From positions 82,697 to 146,696 of the forward strand of contig NZ_FNAC01000006.1 in NCBI RefSeq assembly GCF_900101705.1: a DNA stretch of 64,000 nt, written 5' to 3'. Source of the DNA: Algoriphagus faecimaris (GTDB lineage Bacteria > Bacteroidota > Bacteroidia > Cytophagales > Cyclobacteriaceae). Below the pieces are notes generated by a model. It was not told the origin of the DNA and ran no database searches. It saw nothing but the letters and a program-made list of their open reading frames with translations. Both the position numbers and the translations under genes were made by a program. Positions 26,817 to 35,212 of the stretch are shown here, in pieces; position 1 is the first letter of the stretch; each line of letters starts with the position of its first letter.

Positions 26817-29800
26817 TTACTTCAAATCCGATTTTTTGAGGCGGACCACTAGTTTCTTTATTTCTCCTGTCCGGTTGAATATTTTTTGGCTTAAGTCTTT
26901 GTTTAGTTCTAATGTGTCCTCTTGTAACTTTTTGATTCCCTTCTCTAGGAATATCTCTATTGAGTTTTCTGTACCTAATTCATATATCATAGGAACTTGA
27001 CAAAACGTAAAACAAAGTGCATTTTCTCCTATTGGGATTTTGATAGATTCACCCTGTACATCTACATATTCAAAAATCTGACTCTTGGTCAAAAATTCTG
27101 ATCTCTTTAGCATAAATGGATCGAAGATGAGTTTTCCTTGATAAATAAAAACTCCAAGTTCTCCAAACCTGCTAATAATGTCTTCTTTTACTTGACCTGT
27201 CATTCCAGGTTGCTGAGCACCTTTACCTGCAGGAGTGTGGGAATAAGGATCAGTGGGAAATGCACCGTAAGCTGTCGGAGATTTGTGAACCCCAATTCCT
27301 TCGTTAATTTCATAATAATGAGAGATTAACATAGCGAGAGTCTCATCGGTACCATTTTCTTTTGAAGCCTTGATACAGCACTCGAGACTGGCAAGCTGAA
27401 GTTTGGAAACCATATGCCAATAAATGGATCCAAGCCCCTCATACCCATAGAATGTACCTGATCGACCGGTGAAAGCCTTGTGGTTAAAGACCTTTTCGAA
27501 GATGTCCAATACTTCTTTTTTATCCGATTGGGTCAATGAATATTCCTCCTGCTCAAGCTTCTCTAAGGACAAAGCTAAATCAGCTGCATTTTTGAAAGAC
27601 CCATTGAAATGGTAGTCTCCATTGACATCCTGCTCAATGATCGTTTTATTTCCATTTTCTAGCAATTGCTTCAAAAGCCCTGACTTGGCCACATCTGAAG
27701 AAGAGATGTTATTTTTTTCCAAGAAGCCCGGCAACTCCTTGTTCGGATAAAGCAAATAACTGTTTTGATCTTCTCTATACAATTTGCTCTTTCGGAGACT
27801 GTCTAAAGTAGAAAGTGCCTCTTCTGAACTCAAGTATCCAGAACTAAGCGCCGCAACCTGGCCCTCAAGCATTTCACTGAGGTAGGAGATAGAAACTTCC
27901 TCTTCATTTTCTAAAGTCATCAAGTTGTAAGCGTGATAGAGATTATCCTCACGCTTATTGGCTTGGATAGTATGCTCTAGATAGTTTTGGCAAAGTGAAC
28001 AAAAATCAATCACCTCTTGAATACTCAATGCTTTCCGCTGACTGCTAAAGGACTCCTTATAGATTTTTGAGCGATACTTACTTCCTGCAATACCCAAATT
28101 ATCCAAAACCCTTTTTCTATCCCTATTGCTGATTTTGCCGGAAAGCAAATGTTGACTTTCAGTCAGCGCTTTGAAAGTCCCCTTAAAAAATTCTAATAAT
28201 TCCGCTGAAACTTGGACATCTCCTTTCGCACTTTTGCCAAGAATAGTACCGAAGAAGCTTAAGAATCTCCTCAAGTAATAAAGAGTAACCATTGACACCC
28301 CATTGCCCACCAAGGCATTGTTGGCATCATTCCATTCAGGTCTTTGGGTATTCATCCAAATTCCTCCTTCAGGGATGAAGTTGGAGATTTTGGCCAAGAC
28401 AGAGCACAAAATCTTTTCTATAAAATTGACATGATGGATAGTGCCCTTTCGATTTTGCAATAAAGCAGCATCCGAACCAATTGTAGTCCAGCGCTTTTGG
28501 ATAGCATGGTCAAGTTCATGATCGAAGTCTATCGTGTCCTTTGGATTGGACAAAATGTCCTCATAGGGCTTGATCTTGTATGGAACATTGGCATAAACAA
28601 AAATGTCCTCGGAAAAATACTGAGACAACCGACCGGGTGCATAATTTTCCGCAAACTCCAAAAACTTGAGTAGGTAAATGATCTGATGATCTCCCCAATA
28701 TCCAATGTAAGACCAAGGATCATCTTCTTCGATTCTTTCCCAATCAATCCCATTTTTGGTAATTCGATAGGGGTTATAACCATCAAATGTTGAGGCATTT
28801 AGAAACTTTAGAATCATCCCTTCGATGAACTCAGGGTAGGAGAGTGCTAGAGCCTCCCAATTCTGAAAAATATCGCGCCAGTTTCCTGCATAATCCAGCA
28901 CTTTGGATCCATCGGATTCGTTGCGTGTGTTAATAGAAAAATTGTTCCAAGGTCGGCTAGGATCTCCGTGTCTTCGGCTAAACTTCAAGGGAAGATATTC
29001 AAGACAGAGTCGCTTGAAATCCTGATCGCTAGATTTATTAGCCAATTCTTTCAATTGAGAAATTGGAAATACGTCAGGAAGAGCTTCAACACTACTTTTG
29101 TGCAGTGCGAAAAGCTCACGGTTGGCATTCAGGAGATTGTTCTTTAGATCAGATTTTTCAATTAGATAATTATTATCGAAAATCCCGCCTCGCATGATGT
29201 TAAACATCGTATTGGCAAAATGCCGGGTATCTTTCAACTTATCGGCGGTCAATTGTAATCCGTCCGAAGCAGCATTAAGTTTGATCAATTCCTGAGAACC
29301 CCTACGGATATCAGCTTTGACTTTTGAAATTAATTCAGAATCATTTTTGATCGCCTTAGCCAAGGCCATAATTTGAGAGACATTTTGGTTGATGTCGGCT
29401 ACAATCATCCATTCCTTGCTTTCATCAGCCGATAATTCAAAATCTTTGACTACGAAATAAGCTCCTCTTTGAGCTTTGATATCAGTTTCTTCTTTGATGG
29501 ATTGTCCACTTCTAAAAGCATCGAGCTGAGAAGAGGAGAGAAGCCTTTTTCCATTTTCCAATCCTACCGACCAAGCAATACTCGCTTTCAATGCCTCGCT
29601 AGGTTCGGCTTTATCCACAATGATTGCACTCAAGGCAAAAATCCCTATTCCGCTTTCTGATTCTAATTCGTTTCGTTTGTAAGCATCTACCAGATTACTC
29701 CTAATGCCTTGAAGCGCACTTCCCACACCATGCGGCATGATATTTTGAATGCCGTCTATGCATGAAATATTTCTGTTGGATTTAGAGAGATTGGTGATTT

Positions 29801-30251
29801 TACTTGTTTTGACAAAGCCGTAAACGTCACTGCTAGCCCATTGATATTGAAAACTGAGATTTAGGTCAAGATTTTCTTCTTCAAAAAGGATTTTATTACC
29901 GAGAACATTTTTATAAAAATTTCTTCTCAATCTGTATTGGGTAGCAAAGTGAATCGAAAACGGTTCCCAAACGAAGGTTTGACCATCTTTTTGGACCCTA
30001 AAAATCGTTTTAGAGCCAGTTACCTCAGAGGACTCGATAATCTTATCGTCGGTATAATAAGGAAACAAGGCATTTTCAGGATCTTTCCTTCCAGCTGTCA
30101 ATCCACCATTACTTCCTATGAAGATCCAGTGATTAAACGGACTGATAAGGCTTATAAAAAAGGGAGGGATGCTATCAACATTTGAAATTTGATAATAAAC
30201 CTCCTTGTTAATCTCAACTTGCTTTAGTTGGGTAGACTCACTTTTCTTCAC
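26817..30251 (-). CDS. GH149-like beta-1,3-oligoglucan phosphorylase
   Basis: A 1144-residue protein without signal peptide. The first ~280 residues are beta-rich, the middle is an (alpha/alpha)6-type barrel and the C-terminal ~400 residues are helical. Motifs are RHGDPSRPWN (427-436), DYAGNWRDIFQNWEA (453-467), DGYNPYRIT (490-498) and DDPWSYIGYWGDHQ (510-523); Asp 510 or 511 is the candidate general acid. Size and motifs fit GH149, described for Euglena and bacterial beta-1,3-glucan phosphorylases, better than GH94 (about 800 residues). The reaction would be phosphorolysis of beta-1,3-gluco-oligosaccharides to glucose 1-phosphate in the cytoplasm. The GH149 label is from memory of the family. 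A hairpin at 30299-30325 precedes the gene, so it may begin a sub-transcript. Confidence 0.68.
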   Translation of the reverse strand: MKKSESTQLKQVEINKEVYYQISNVDSIPPFFISLISPFNHWIFIGSNGGLTAGRKDPENALFPYYTDDKIIESSEVTGSKTIFRVQKDGQTFVWEPFSIHFATQYRLRRNFYKNVLGNKILFEEENLDLNLSFQYQWASSDVYGFVKTSKITNLSKSNRNISCIDGIQNIMPHGVGSALQGIRSNLVDAYKRNELESESGIGIFALSAIIVDKAEPSEALKASIAWSVGLENGKRLLSSSQLDAFRSGQSIKEETDIKAQRGAYFVVKDFELSADESKEWMIVADINQNVSQIMALAKAIKNDSELISKVKADIRRGSQELIKLNAASDGLQLTADKLKDTRHFANTMFNIMRGGIFDNNYLIEKSDLKNNLLNANRELFALHKSSVEALPDVFPISQLKELANKSSDQDFKRLCLEYLPLKFSRRHGDPSRPWNNFSINTRNESDGSKVLDYAGNWRDIFQNWEALALSYPEFIEGMILKFLNASTFDGYNPYRITKNGIDWERIEEDDPWSYIGYWGDHQIIYLLKFLEFAENYAPGRLSQYFSEDIFVYANVPYKIKPYEDILSNPKDTIDFDHELDHAIQKRWTTIGSDAALLQNRKGTIHHVNFIEKILCSVLAKISNFIPEGGIWMNTQRPEWNDANNALVGNGVSMVTLYYLRRFLSFFGTILGKSAKGDVQVSAELLEFFKGTFKALTESQHLLSGKISNRDRKRVLDNLGIAGSKYRSKIYKESFSSQRKALSIQEVIDFCSLCQNYLEHTIQANKREDNLYHAYNLMTLENEEEVSISYLSEMLEGQVAALSSGYLSSEEALSTLDSLRKSKLYREDQNSYLLYPNKELPGFLEKNNISSSDVAKSGLLKQLLENGNKTIIEQDVNGDYHFNGSFKNAADLALSLEKLEQEEYSLTQSDKKEVLDIFEKVFNHKAFTGRSGTFYGYEGLGSIYWHMVSKLQLASLECCIKASKENGTDETLAMLISHYYEINEGIGVHKSPTAYGAFPTDPYSHTPAGKGAQQPGMTGQVKEDIISRFGELGVFIYQGKLIFDPFMLKRSEFLTKSQIFEYVDVQGESIKIPIGENALCFTFCQVPMIYELGTENSIEIFLEKGIKKLQEDTLELNKDLSQKIFNRTGEIKKLVVRLKKSDLK

Positions 30252-30298
30252 TAGAAATCAATATTAATTGGGTTCGTATTAAATAATTTTTAGAAATA

Positions 30299-30325
30299 GG
30301 TCAGGTTTTTAGGCCTGACCTTTTA
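30299..30325 (-). terminator. Weak intra-operon hairpin (attenuator or processing site)
   Basis: GGTCAGG pairs with CCTGACC over 7 bp around an 8-nt loop. On the minus strand it is followed only by TATTTC and mixed AT, a poor T tract. It separates the genes for exported proteins (upstream) from the block headed by the phosphorylase-like gene, so it could lower expression of the distal genes or stabilise the upstream transcript. Confidence 0.5.
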
Positions 30326-30350
30326 AAATACATTCAGAAGAGTAATTTAA

Positions 30351-32888
30351 TTAAGGATTTATAAAAACCCTCACATTGTCAATATTAGCTTCTACGCTAC
30401 ATCCTGCATCTCCTCCACAAACAGCCTCAATCAACAAAGAAAGCCCATTTGATACATCAGCATCAGCGGGGATTGTGAAGGATCCTGTAAAGGTAGTCCA
30501 GTCTTCTCCTGGGACTGGAGCAGGATTAAACACGTGAGTGAATGAAGCACCATTTGCTCCTTCTCCGAATAGCAATACGTTAAATACTCCTCCAGGTGGA
30601 ACGATGACTCCTTTATGATCAAATCTTACTCTAATCTCATCACCTGCACTCACCTGACCAGCACCGATTCCTTCTTGCTTAAATGCTGGATTACTTGGAC
30701 CTCCGGTCGCTAATTTTCCAGACCAAGACCCGCCGTTGTTTTCGGTATTGTCTAGCTCAGCTAAACCTCCATTTTGGAACAAAATCCATCCAGTATCATC
30801 ACCCGTTTCAAAATCACCATTGATGGCTATGTTGGTTCCACTGTCCGTTTCATTTTCACCACCATTATCACCACCGCCATTGTCTCCTCCTCCATTTTGA
30901 ACATCGACAAAAGTGATATCATCGAAGTAGTAGGTCTCGGTAGTTTCTGTGAATGTTCCATCCGATCCATCGGGATTATCAGGCTTGATTACTATTTGAT
31001 TCAGGCCAGTATTTGATGGTGGAATACCAGTAAACAATACTTCTAATTCTACCCAAGTATTGGCTTCCTCCACTGTACGGAATTGGGGTCCAGGATTGCC
31101 AGACCCTTCTGGCTGTGGTGAGCTATTCAATTCAAATCTAAATACTGTGTTTGGTTTAGATGAATAAACTTTGAGCCTGAGTGCTTTATTGGTATCAAAG
31201 TTTTCAGGGAAAGGATTTTGGAAACCAGCCCATCGATTGGTTCCAGCAGCTTTGACTACTTTCAGAGCGTTGGCAGAGGTATTGTTACCGGATTGAGATG
31301 GGTTAGGGGCCAATTCAGTAGTTAGGCTGCCTTCACCAAAGAAGGTGTTGATGAAAGACTCGCAAGTCTCGAAAGTCACTGGAAAAGAAACCGCAGCAAC
31401 TGGTTCTCCCTCGCAGCCAGCCTCACCGCCGCCTCCCGAGCCTTGGCCATTAGTCTGAGTAATATCATCTATGTAAAAGTCTCCAGCAGTAGCTCCCGGA
31501 CCGTCTACAAAAAGGGTAAGTTGCGAATACGAGGCTGTCGCAGCATCAAAATCGAAAATAAGGTTTTGCCAACCTGTGGTCTCTGCTACCACTGAAACTT
31601 CTACAGGATCTGCGGTCCCGCCTTCAAACTTCATCAAAACCGGCACACCCGCTGTAGAAGTATTGAATCGCATTGAGATCAATTTATCACTACTGAAATT
31701 TACCGGTGTAGACAGTGAAAAGAACATACCCTCGAACTCAACTCCAGAATTGGTCAACTTACCCACTGTATTACCTGAATTTTCAGGATCTTCAACGACT
31801 TCGAATGCGGCTCCATTGAAAACGGTAGTTTGCACTTCACCGTCTTCAAAAGTTAGCGGGAGGGAGGTTATATTTTGAGATAGAAGCTCCAGAGAAACAT
31901 TATCTAAAACAACTACTCCCAATTCAGCCCCCATGTCAAAAATTACTCGACTGTTATCACTATCAAAATTTGCAGTGAACTCAGCACTAAAGCGCTGTTC
32001 ATCTGTGGTCAAGGAAAACTCCTCGGTTACATTAGTAAAGGGATCTTCATTGAGACCAATACCAGCCAAAATAGTTCTCCCATCTTCCACGTCTGTGACG
32101 GCATTAAAAGAAAGTCGATAAGTACTACCTGAACGGATAGGTAGTACCTGACTGACATTGACATCAAATGGATTGCCAGCTGTAGTGACGTTTGAAAAAG
32201 AAAACTGATTACCACCTTCTTCTCTAACTTCCAGGCCATTACCAATCCAGCCTTCCTCTCCCTGCTCAAAGTCCCCATTGACCAATAGCCCATCATCATA
32301 ATTTACGGTGACGGTTCGGGTCACTTCTTCTGCTGCATTTCCAGCAGCATCTGATACATTATAAGTAAGGACATATTCTCCAGGCTGAAGTGGATTTACT
32401 TCCCCAGTCACCTCGATATTCTCTGAAATATCTCCATCGACTTCATCATTGGCCACAGCCCCTGGATCGGTAAATTCATCACCGATTTCAAGTTCAATCA
32501 CAGGTTCACCTGTAAGGGTAATCACCGGAGGATCTTCATCGGTTATGATGACAATCAATTCGATGGTAATAGTTTGAGTTTCTATACTAGAACCACCTGC
32601 ATTGGTTGCAGTCAAGGAGACCTCATAGGTTCCATCCTCCATGTAAACTTTTCTTGGATTACTCAATGTAGAGAATGTTCCATCCCCAAAATCCCATTGA
32701 AAGGTCTCCGCCTCTTCAGAAGTATTATTGAAAGTAACTATTCCGCCAGTTTCCTCATCAATGGAAAAGGTAAATCCTGCTTTAGGGGGAGGGATGATTA
32801 AGTCCTCTTCTGTACAGCTTACCATTGTTATTATTGACCCGAGTACTAAAAAACTTAGTATTAGATCTAGTCTAAATTTCCTAATCAT
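30351..32888 (-). CDS. Multi-domain surface glycan-binding lipoprotein (PKD/CBM-like)
   Basis: An 845-residue lipoprotein (lipobox ending TMVSC, Cys 25). Domains in order: PKD at about 33-110 (FQWDFGDGTFS), a DUF5011/HYR-type immunoglobulin-like domain at about 115-195 (DPPVITL, then YNVSDAAGNAAEEVTRTV), a CBM4/9-like sandwich at about 200-335 (LLVNGDFEQGEEGWIGN), two related beta-sandwich modules (about 345-480 and 500-665), an Asp/Gly-rich linker and a terminal CBM4/9-like domain at 690-845 (NIAINGDFETGDDTGW). No catalytic domain is seen. It resembles surface glycan-binding proteins of polysaccharide utilisation loci and probably holds beta-glucan at the cell surface for the GH16 encoded 25 bp upstream. 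Confidence 0.78.
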   Translation of the reverse strand: MIRKFRLDLILSFLVLGSIITMVSCTEEDLIIPPPKAGFTFSIDEETGGIVTFNNTSEEAETFQWDFGDGTFSTLSNPRKVYMEDGTYEVSLTATNAGGSSIETQTITIELIVIITDEDPPVITLTGEPVIELEIGDEFTDPGAVANDEVDGDISENIEVTGEVNPLQPGEYVLTYNVSDAAGNAAEEVTRTVTVNYDDGLLVNGDFEQGEEGWIGNGLEVREEGGNQFSFSNVTTAGNPFDVNVSQVLPIRSGSTYRLSFNAVTDVEDGRTILAGIGLNEDPFTNVTEEFSLTTDEQRFSAEFTANFDSDNSRVIFDMGAELGVVVLDNVSLELLSQNITSLPLTFEDGEVQTTVFNGAAFEVVEDPENSGNTVGKLTNSGVEFEGMFFSLSTPVNFSSDKLISMRFNTSTAGVPVLMKFEGGTADPVEVSVVAETTGWQNLIFDFDAATASYSQLTLFVDGPGATAGDFYIDDITQTNGQGSGGGGEAGCEGEPVAAVSFPVTFETCESFINTFFGEGSLTTELAPNPSQSGNNTSANALKVVKAAGTNRWAGFQNPFPENFDTNKALRLKVYSSKPNTVFRFELNSSPQPEGSGNPGPQFRTVEEANTWVELEVLFTGIPPSNTGLNQIVIKPDNPDGSDGTFTETTETYYFDDITFVDVQNGGGDNGGGDNGGENETDSGTNIAINGDFETGDDTGWILFQNGGLAELDNTENNGGSWSGKLATGGPSNPAFKQEGIGAGQVSAGDEIRVRFDHKGVIVPPGGVFNVLLFGEGANGASFTHVFNPAPVPGEDWTTFTGSFTIPADADVSNGLSLLIEAVCGGDAGCSVEANIDNVRVFINP

Positions 32889-32913
32889 GTTCTTTTAGGT
32901 TTAATGTGATTAT

Positions 32914-33741
32914 TTATTGATATACTCGGACATAGTCGATGAGCATGGTTTGTGGAAAACGAGTATTTGGGGAAACGGGTCCTACGAAATTTCCACCTAC
33001 TGCCACATTCAATAGAAGGAAAAAATGCCTGTCAAAAACCCACTCAGAACCAGCAGGAAGATCTTCCGGACTTAGCCGATTATAGAGTCTATCATCTACA
33101 AAGAAATCAATGAAATCAGCTCCCCATTCGACAGCAAACACATGGAATTCTGTATCAAATCTTGAGTCAAAGAGTTGGAAGTATCCTGAAATCGCATCGC
33201 CTGCAGAATACCCTGGTCCATGGATAGATCCAATAATTCTTCTTGGTTCCTGACCTCTTAGCTCCATGATATCAATCTCTCCAGCTTGCGGCCACCCAAC
33301 CCCGTCAATATTTGCTCCAAGCATCCAGAATGCAGGCCAAAGTCCCTGACCAAATGGAGTCTTGATTCGTGCTTCTATTCTTCCAAACCTAAATTCTTTC
33401 AGTCCCTTAGTCGTAATTCTGGCTGAAGTGAAATTTCTACCGGCAAATGGTTCATTGATGGCCTTTATTACCAAGTTACCTTTACCGTCAATATGGATGT
33501 TTTCGGTTCGGTCTGTATAATACTGAAGTTCATTATTCCCCCAGCCATCTATCCCTGTACCGATGTCATAATTCCAAAATTCCGGATTCGGGGGGTCGCC
33601 TGTAGTTCCGTCAAATTCATCTGACCAAACTAAAGTATATCCTCTATCCGGCAGTTCATTGGTATCCATGCACCCGCTTGTAAGTAGGAATCCAAAAGAA
33701 AGGATAAGGAAAAAACTGAAAATTTTATAAGTGGTATTCAT
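32914..33741 (-). CDS. GH16 laminarinase-type lipoprotein
   Basis: A 275-residue lipoprotein (TSGC, Cys 24) with a single GH16 beta-jelly-roll. The catalytic motif is GEIDIME at 154-160, with nucleophile Glu 155, Asp 157 and acid/base Glu 160. WGNNELQYYTDRTEN and LWPAFWMLG are characteristic of the laminarinase/endo-beta-1,3(4)-glucanase branch. It should act on the outer surface, cutting beta-1,3-glucan into oligosaccharides. It is flanked by two carbohydrate-binding lipoprotein genes (25 and 34 bp spacing) in the same operon. This is the strongest single clue to the locus substrate. Confidence 0.93.
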   Translation of the reverse strand: MNTTYKIFSFFLILSFGFLLTSGCMDTNELPDRGYTLVWSDEFDGTTGDPPNPEFWNYDIGTGIDGWGNNELQYYTDRTENIHIDGKGNLVIKAINEPFAGRNFTSARITTKGLKEFRFGRIEARIKTPFGQGLWPAFWMLGANIDGVGWPQAGEIDIMELRGQEPRRIIGSIHGPGYSAGDAISGYFQLFDSRFDTEFHVFAVEWGADFIDFFVDDRLYNRLSPEDLPAGSEWVFDRHFFLLLNVAVGGNFVGPVSPNTRFPQTMLIDYVRVYQ

Positions 33742-33775
33742 GCGTTCTTCTCATTTAAATTTTAGCATAGACTGA

Positions 33776-35212
33776 TCATCTATAGAAATAAATATTATCT
33801 ACAAAAATGTCGGAGATGGTGCCATCTGAGATGAAAAATATTAAATCTACATCGTTAGTTTCACCCAGACCTACAAAATCGCTCAATGGTATATCATAAC
33901 TCACCCATTCCTCTGTCAATAGCGGCTGATAGTTGACCAAATTAACCGCACCTGATGTTTCTGTAGGTCCGTTGTTGTTTATGATTTGTAGGCGGAGGAA
34001 ATCTCCAGGATCTACATTTTCTCTGACATTGATGTCCACATGCAAATGAGTCATTGCAGAGGCATCCACATCTGGTGAATTGAACATATTCACACTGACG
34101 AAATTCAAATTAGTATAGCTTATGATATTATCACCCGCAATATTAATTGCCCCTCCTTGTGTAGTGGCAAATTCAAAGAATCCGTTGTAATTGTCCACTT
34201 GCACATTGTTGTAAGCATCACTGAAAATGGAGACTACATTTCCTGGATTTCTTATCGGTGGAGTAGGGGCAGCATCAAATGGACCATTGGAATTGACAGT
34301 CAATGAACCGGCAGCATTTATTTCATTTTCCTCTGAGCCGATCGTAGCTGTAATCGTCGAATTACCCGCGCTGAGGATTGATACTTGACCTAGGTTGTTG
34401 ACAGTGGCAACAGCTGGATTAGAAGATCTAAAATTGAAATAAGCAGGGGAAGCGACAACTGAAATGTCAACGCCATCCGCATTGAGAATAACCTCTGTTC
34501 CAGTCACAGGTAAAGTGACTCCATCAAATGAACTGACGGATTGGTTTTCTCCATTAGCAATTCTAGGAAGTGGCTGAGCAAGTGAGCTGAGATTTTCGAA
34601 CCTCAATTCATCTATCCAAAAGGAAAAACCTACTTCTTCGCCCTCTAGTCCAATCCCTCCTGCGGCAAACTGGAAAACACCACGCTCTTGCAGTAGCTTG
34701 GATGGATCAGGGATGGGAATGATAAATTTCTGCCAATTGGTAGTGAATTGCACATTCCTTCTGAAGGCACGGTATGTATCGCCTTCGAAATCTTGACCGA
34801 AGCCTACTTCATTGATCGTAGCTGCTTGAGAGGCCCTCGCATAAAAAGTCAGCGCATTATAATCCTGCAAATCACGCCCGGATCCGTCGATTCTAAATAT
34901 CGCACCGGCAAAATTTCCTCCCGGATCATTTGCATCCGGAACATCAATTCGGATTGATGCGATACCTTCATAGCTTTCACTCTCATCTACAGAAAAGACA
35001 TCTGGCTTAGCTCCTTGAAATGGAAAATAAAAGTCTGAGCCCAAACCAACGAAATTATCAGTGAAAATATCAGCAGTTCTGCTATATCTTGCTAGTGGAA
35101 GATCTTCAAATTCTTCTCTCATACATCCTACTGTACTAAGAATCAATAGGAAACTAAATAAGCTTATGTATATATTTTTCATGGCTATTCTATTCATCCT
35201 TGAGGCTTTCAT
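33776..35212 (-). CDS. Surface glycan-binding lipoprotein with Big2 domain
   Basis: A predicted lipoprotein. I take the ATG at 35212, which overlaps the stop of the upstream gene as TAATG and has GGAAAA just before it; this gives 478 residues with a 30-residue signal ending in STVGC. An ATG at 35182 would give a more typical 20-residue signal and is equally credible. The mature part has an N-terminal beta-sandwich (about 40-220) resembling CBM or ComplexI-type modules, a bacterial Ig-like Big2 domain (about 235-315, FNFRSSNPAVATVNNLGQV) and a C-terminal beta-sandwich. No catalytic residues are visible. It probably binds beta-glucan on the cell surface and may stand in for a SusD-like function. 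Confidence 0.72.
   Translation of the reverse strand: MKASRMNRIAMKNIYISLFSFLLILSTVGCMREEFEDLPLARYSRTADIFTDNFVGLGSDFYFPFQGAKPDVFSVDESESYEGIASIRIDVPDANDPGGNFAGAIFRIDGSGRDLQDYNALTFYARASQAATINEVGFGQDFEGDTYRAFRRNVQFTTNWQKFIIPIPDPSKLLQERGVFQFAAGGIGLEGEEVGFSFWIDELRFENLSSLAQPLPRIANGENQSVSSFDGVTLPVTGTEVILNADGVDISVVASPAYFNFRSSNPAVATVNNLGQVSILSAGNSTITATIGSEENEINAAGSLTVNSNGPFDAAPTPPIRNPGNVVSIFSDAYNNVQVDNYNGFFEFATTQGGAINIAGDNIISYTNLNFVSVNMFNSPDVDASAMTHLHVDINVRENVDPGDFLRLQIINNNGPTETSGAVNLVNYQPLLTEEWVSYDIPLSDFVGLGETNDVDLIFFISDGTISDIFVDNIYFYR

Noticed and set aside
26817..30251. GH94 cellobiose/laminaribiose phosphorylase
   Set aside because: The protein is about 300 residues too long for GH94 and the motifs recalled for GH149 fit better; GH94 remains the fallback.
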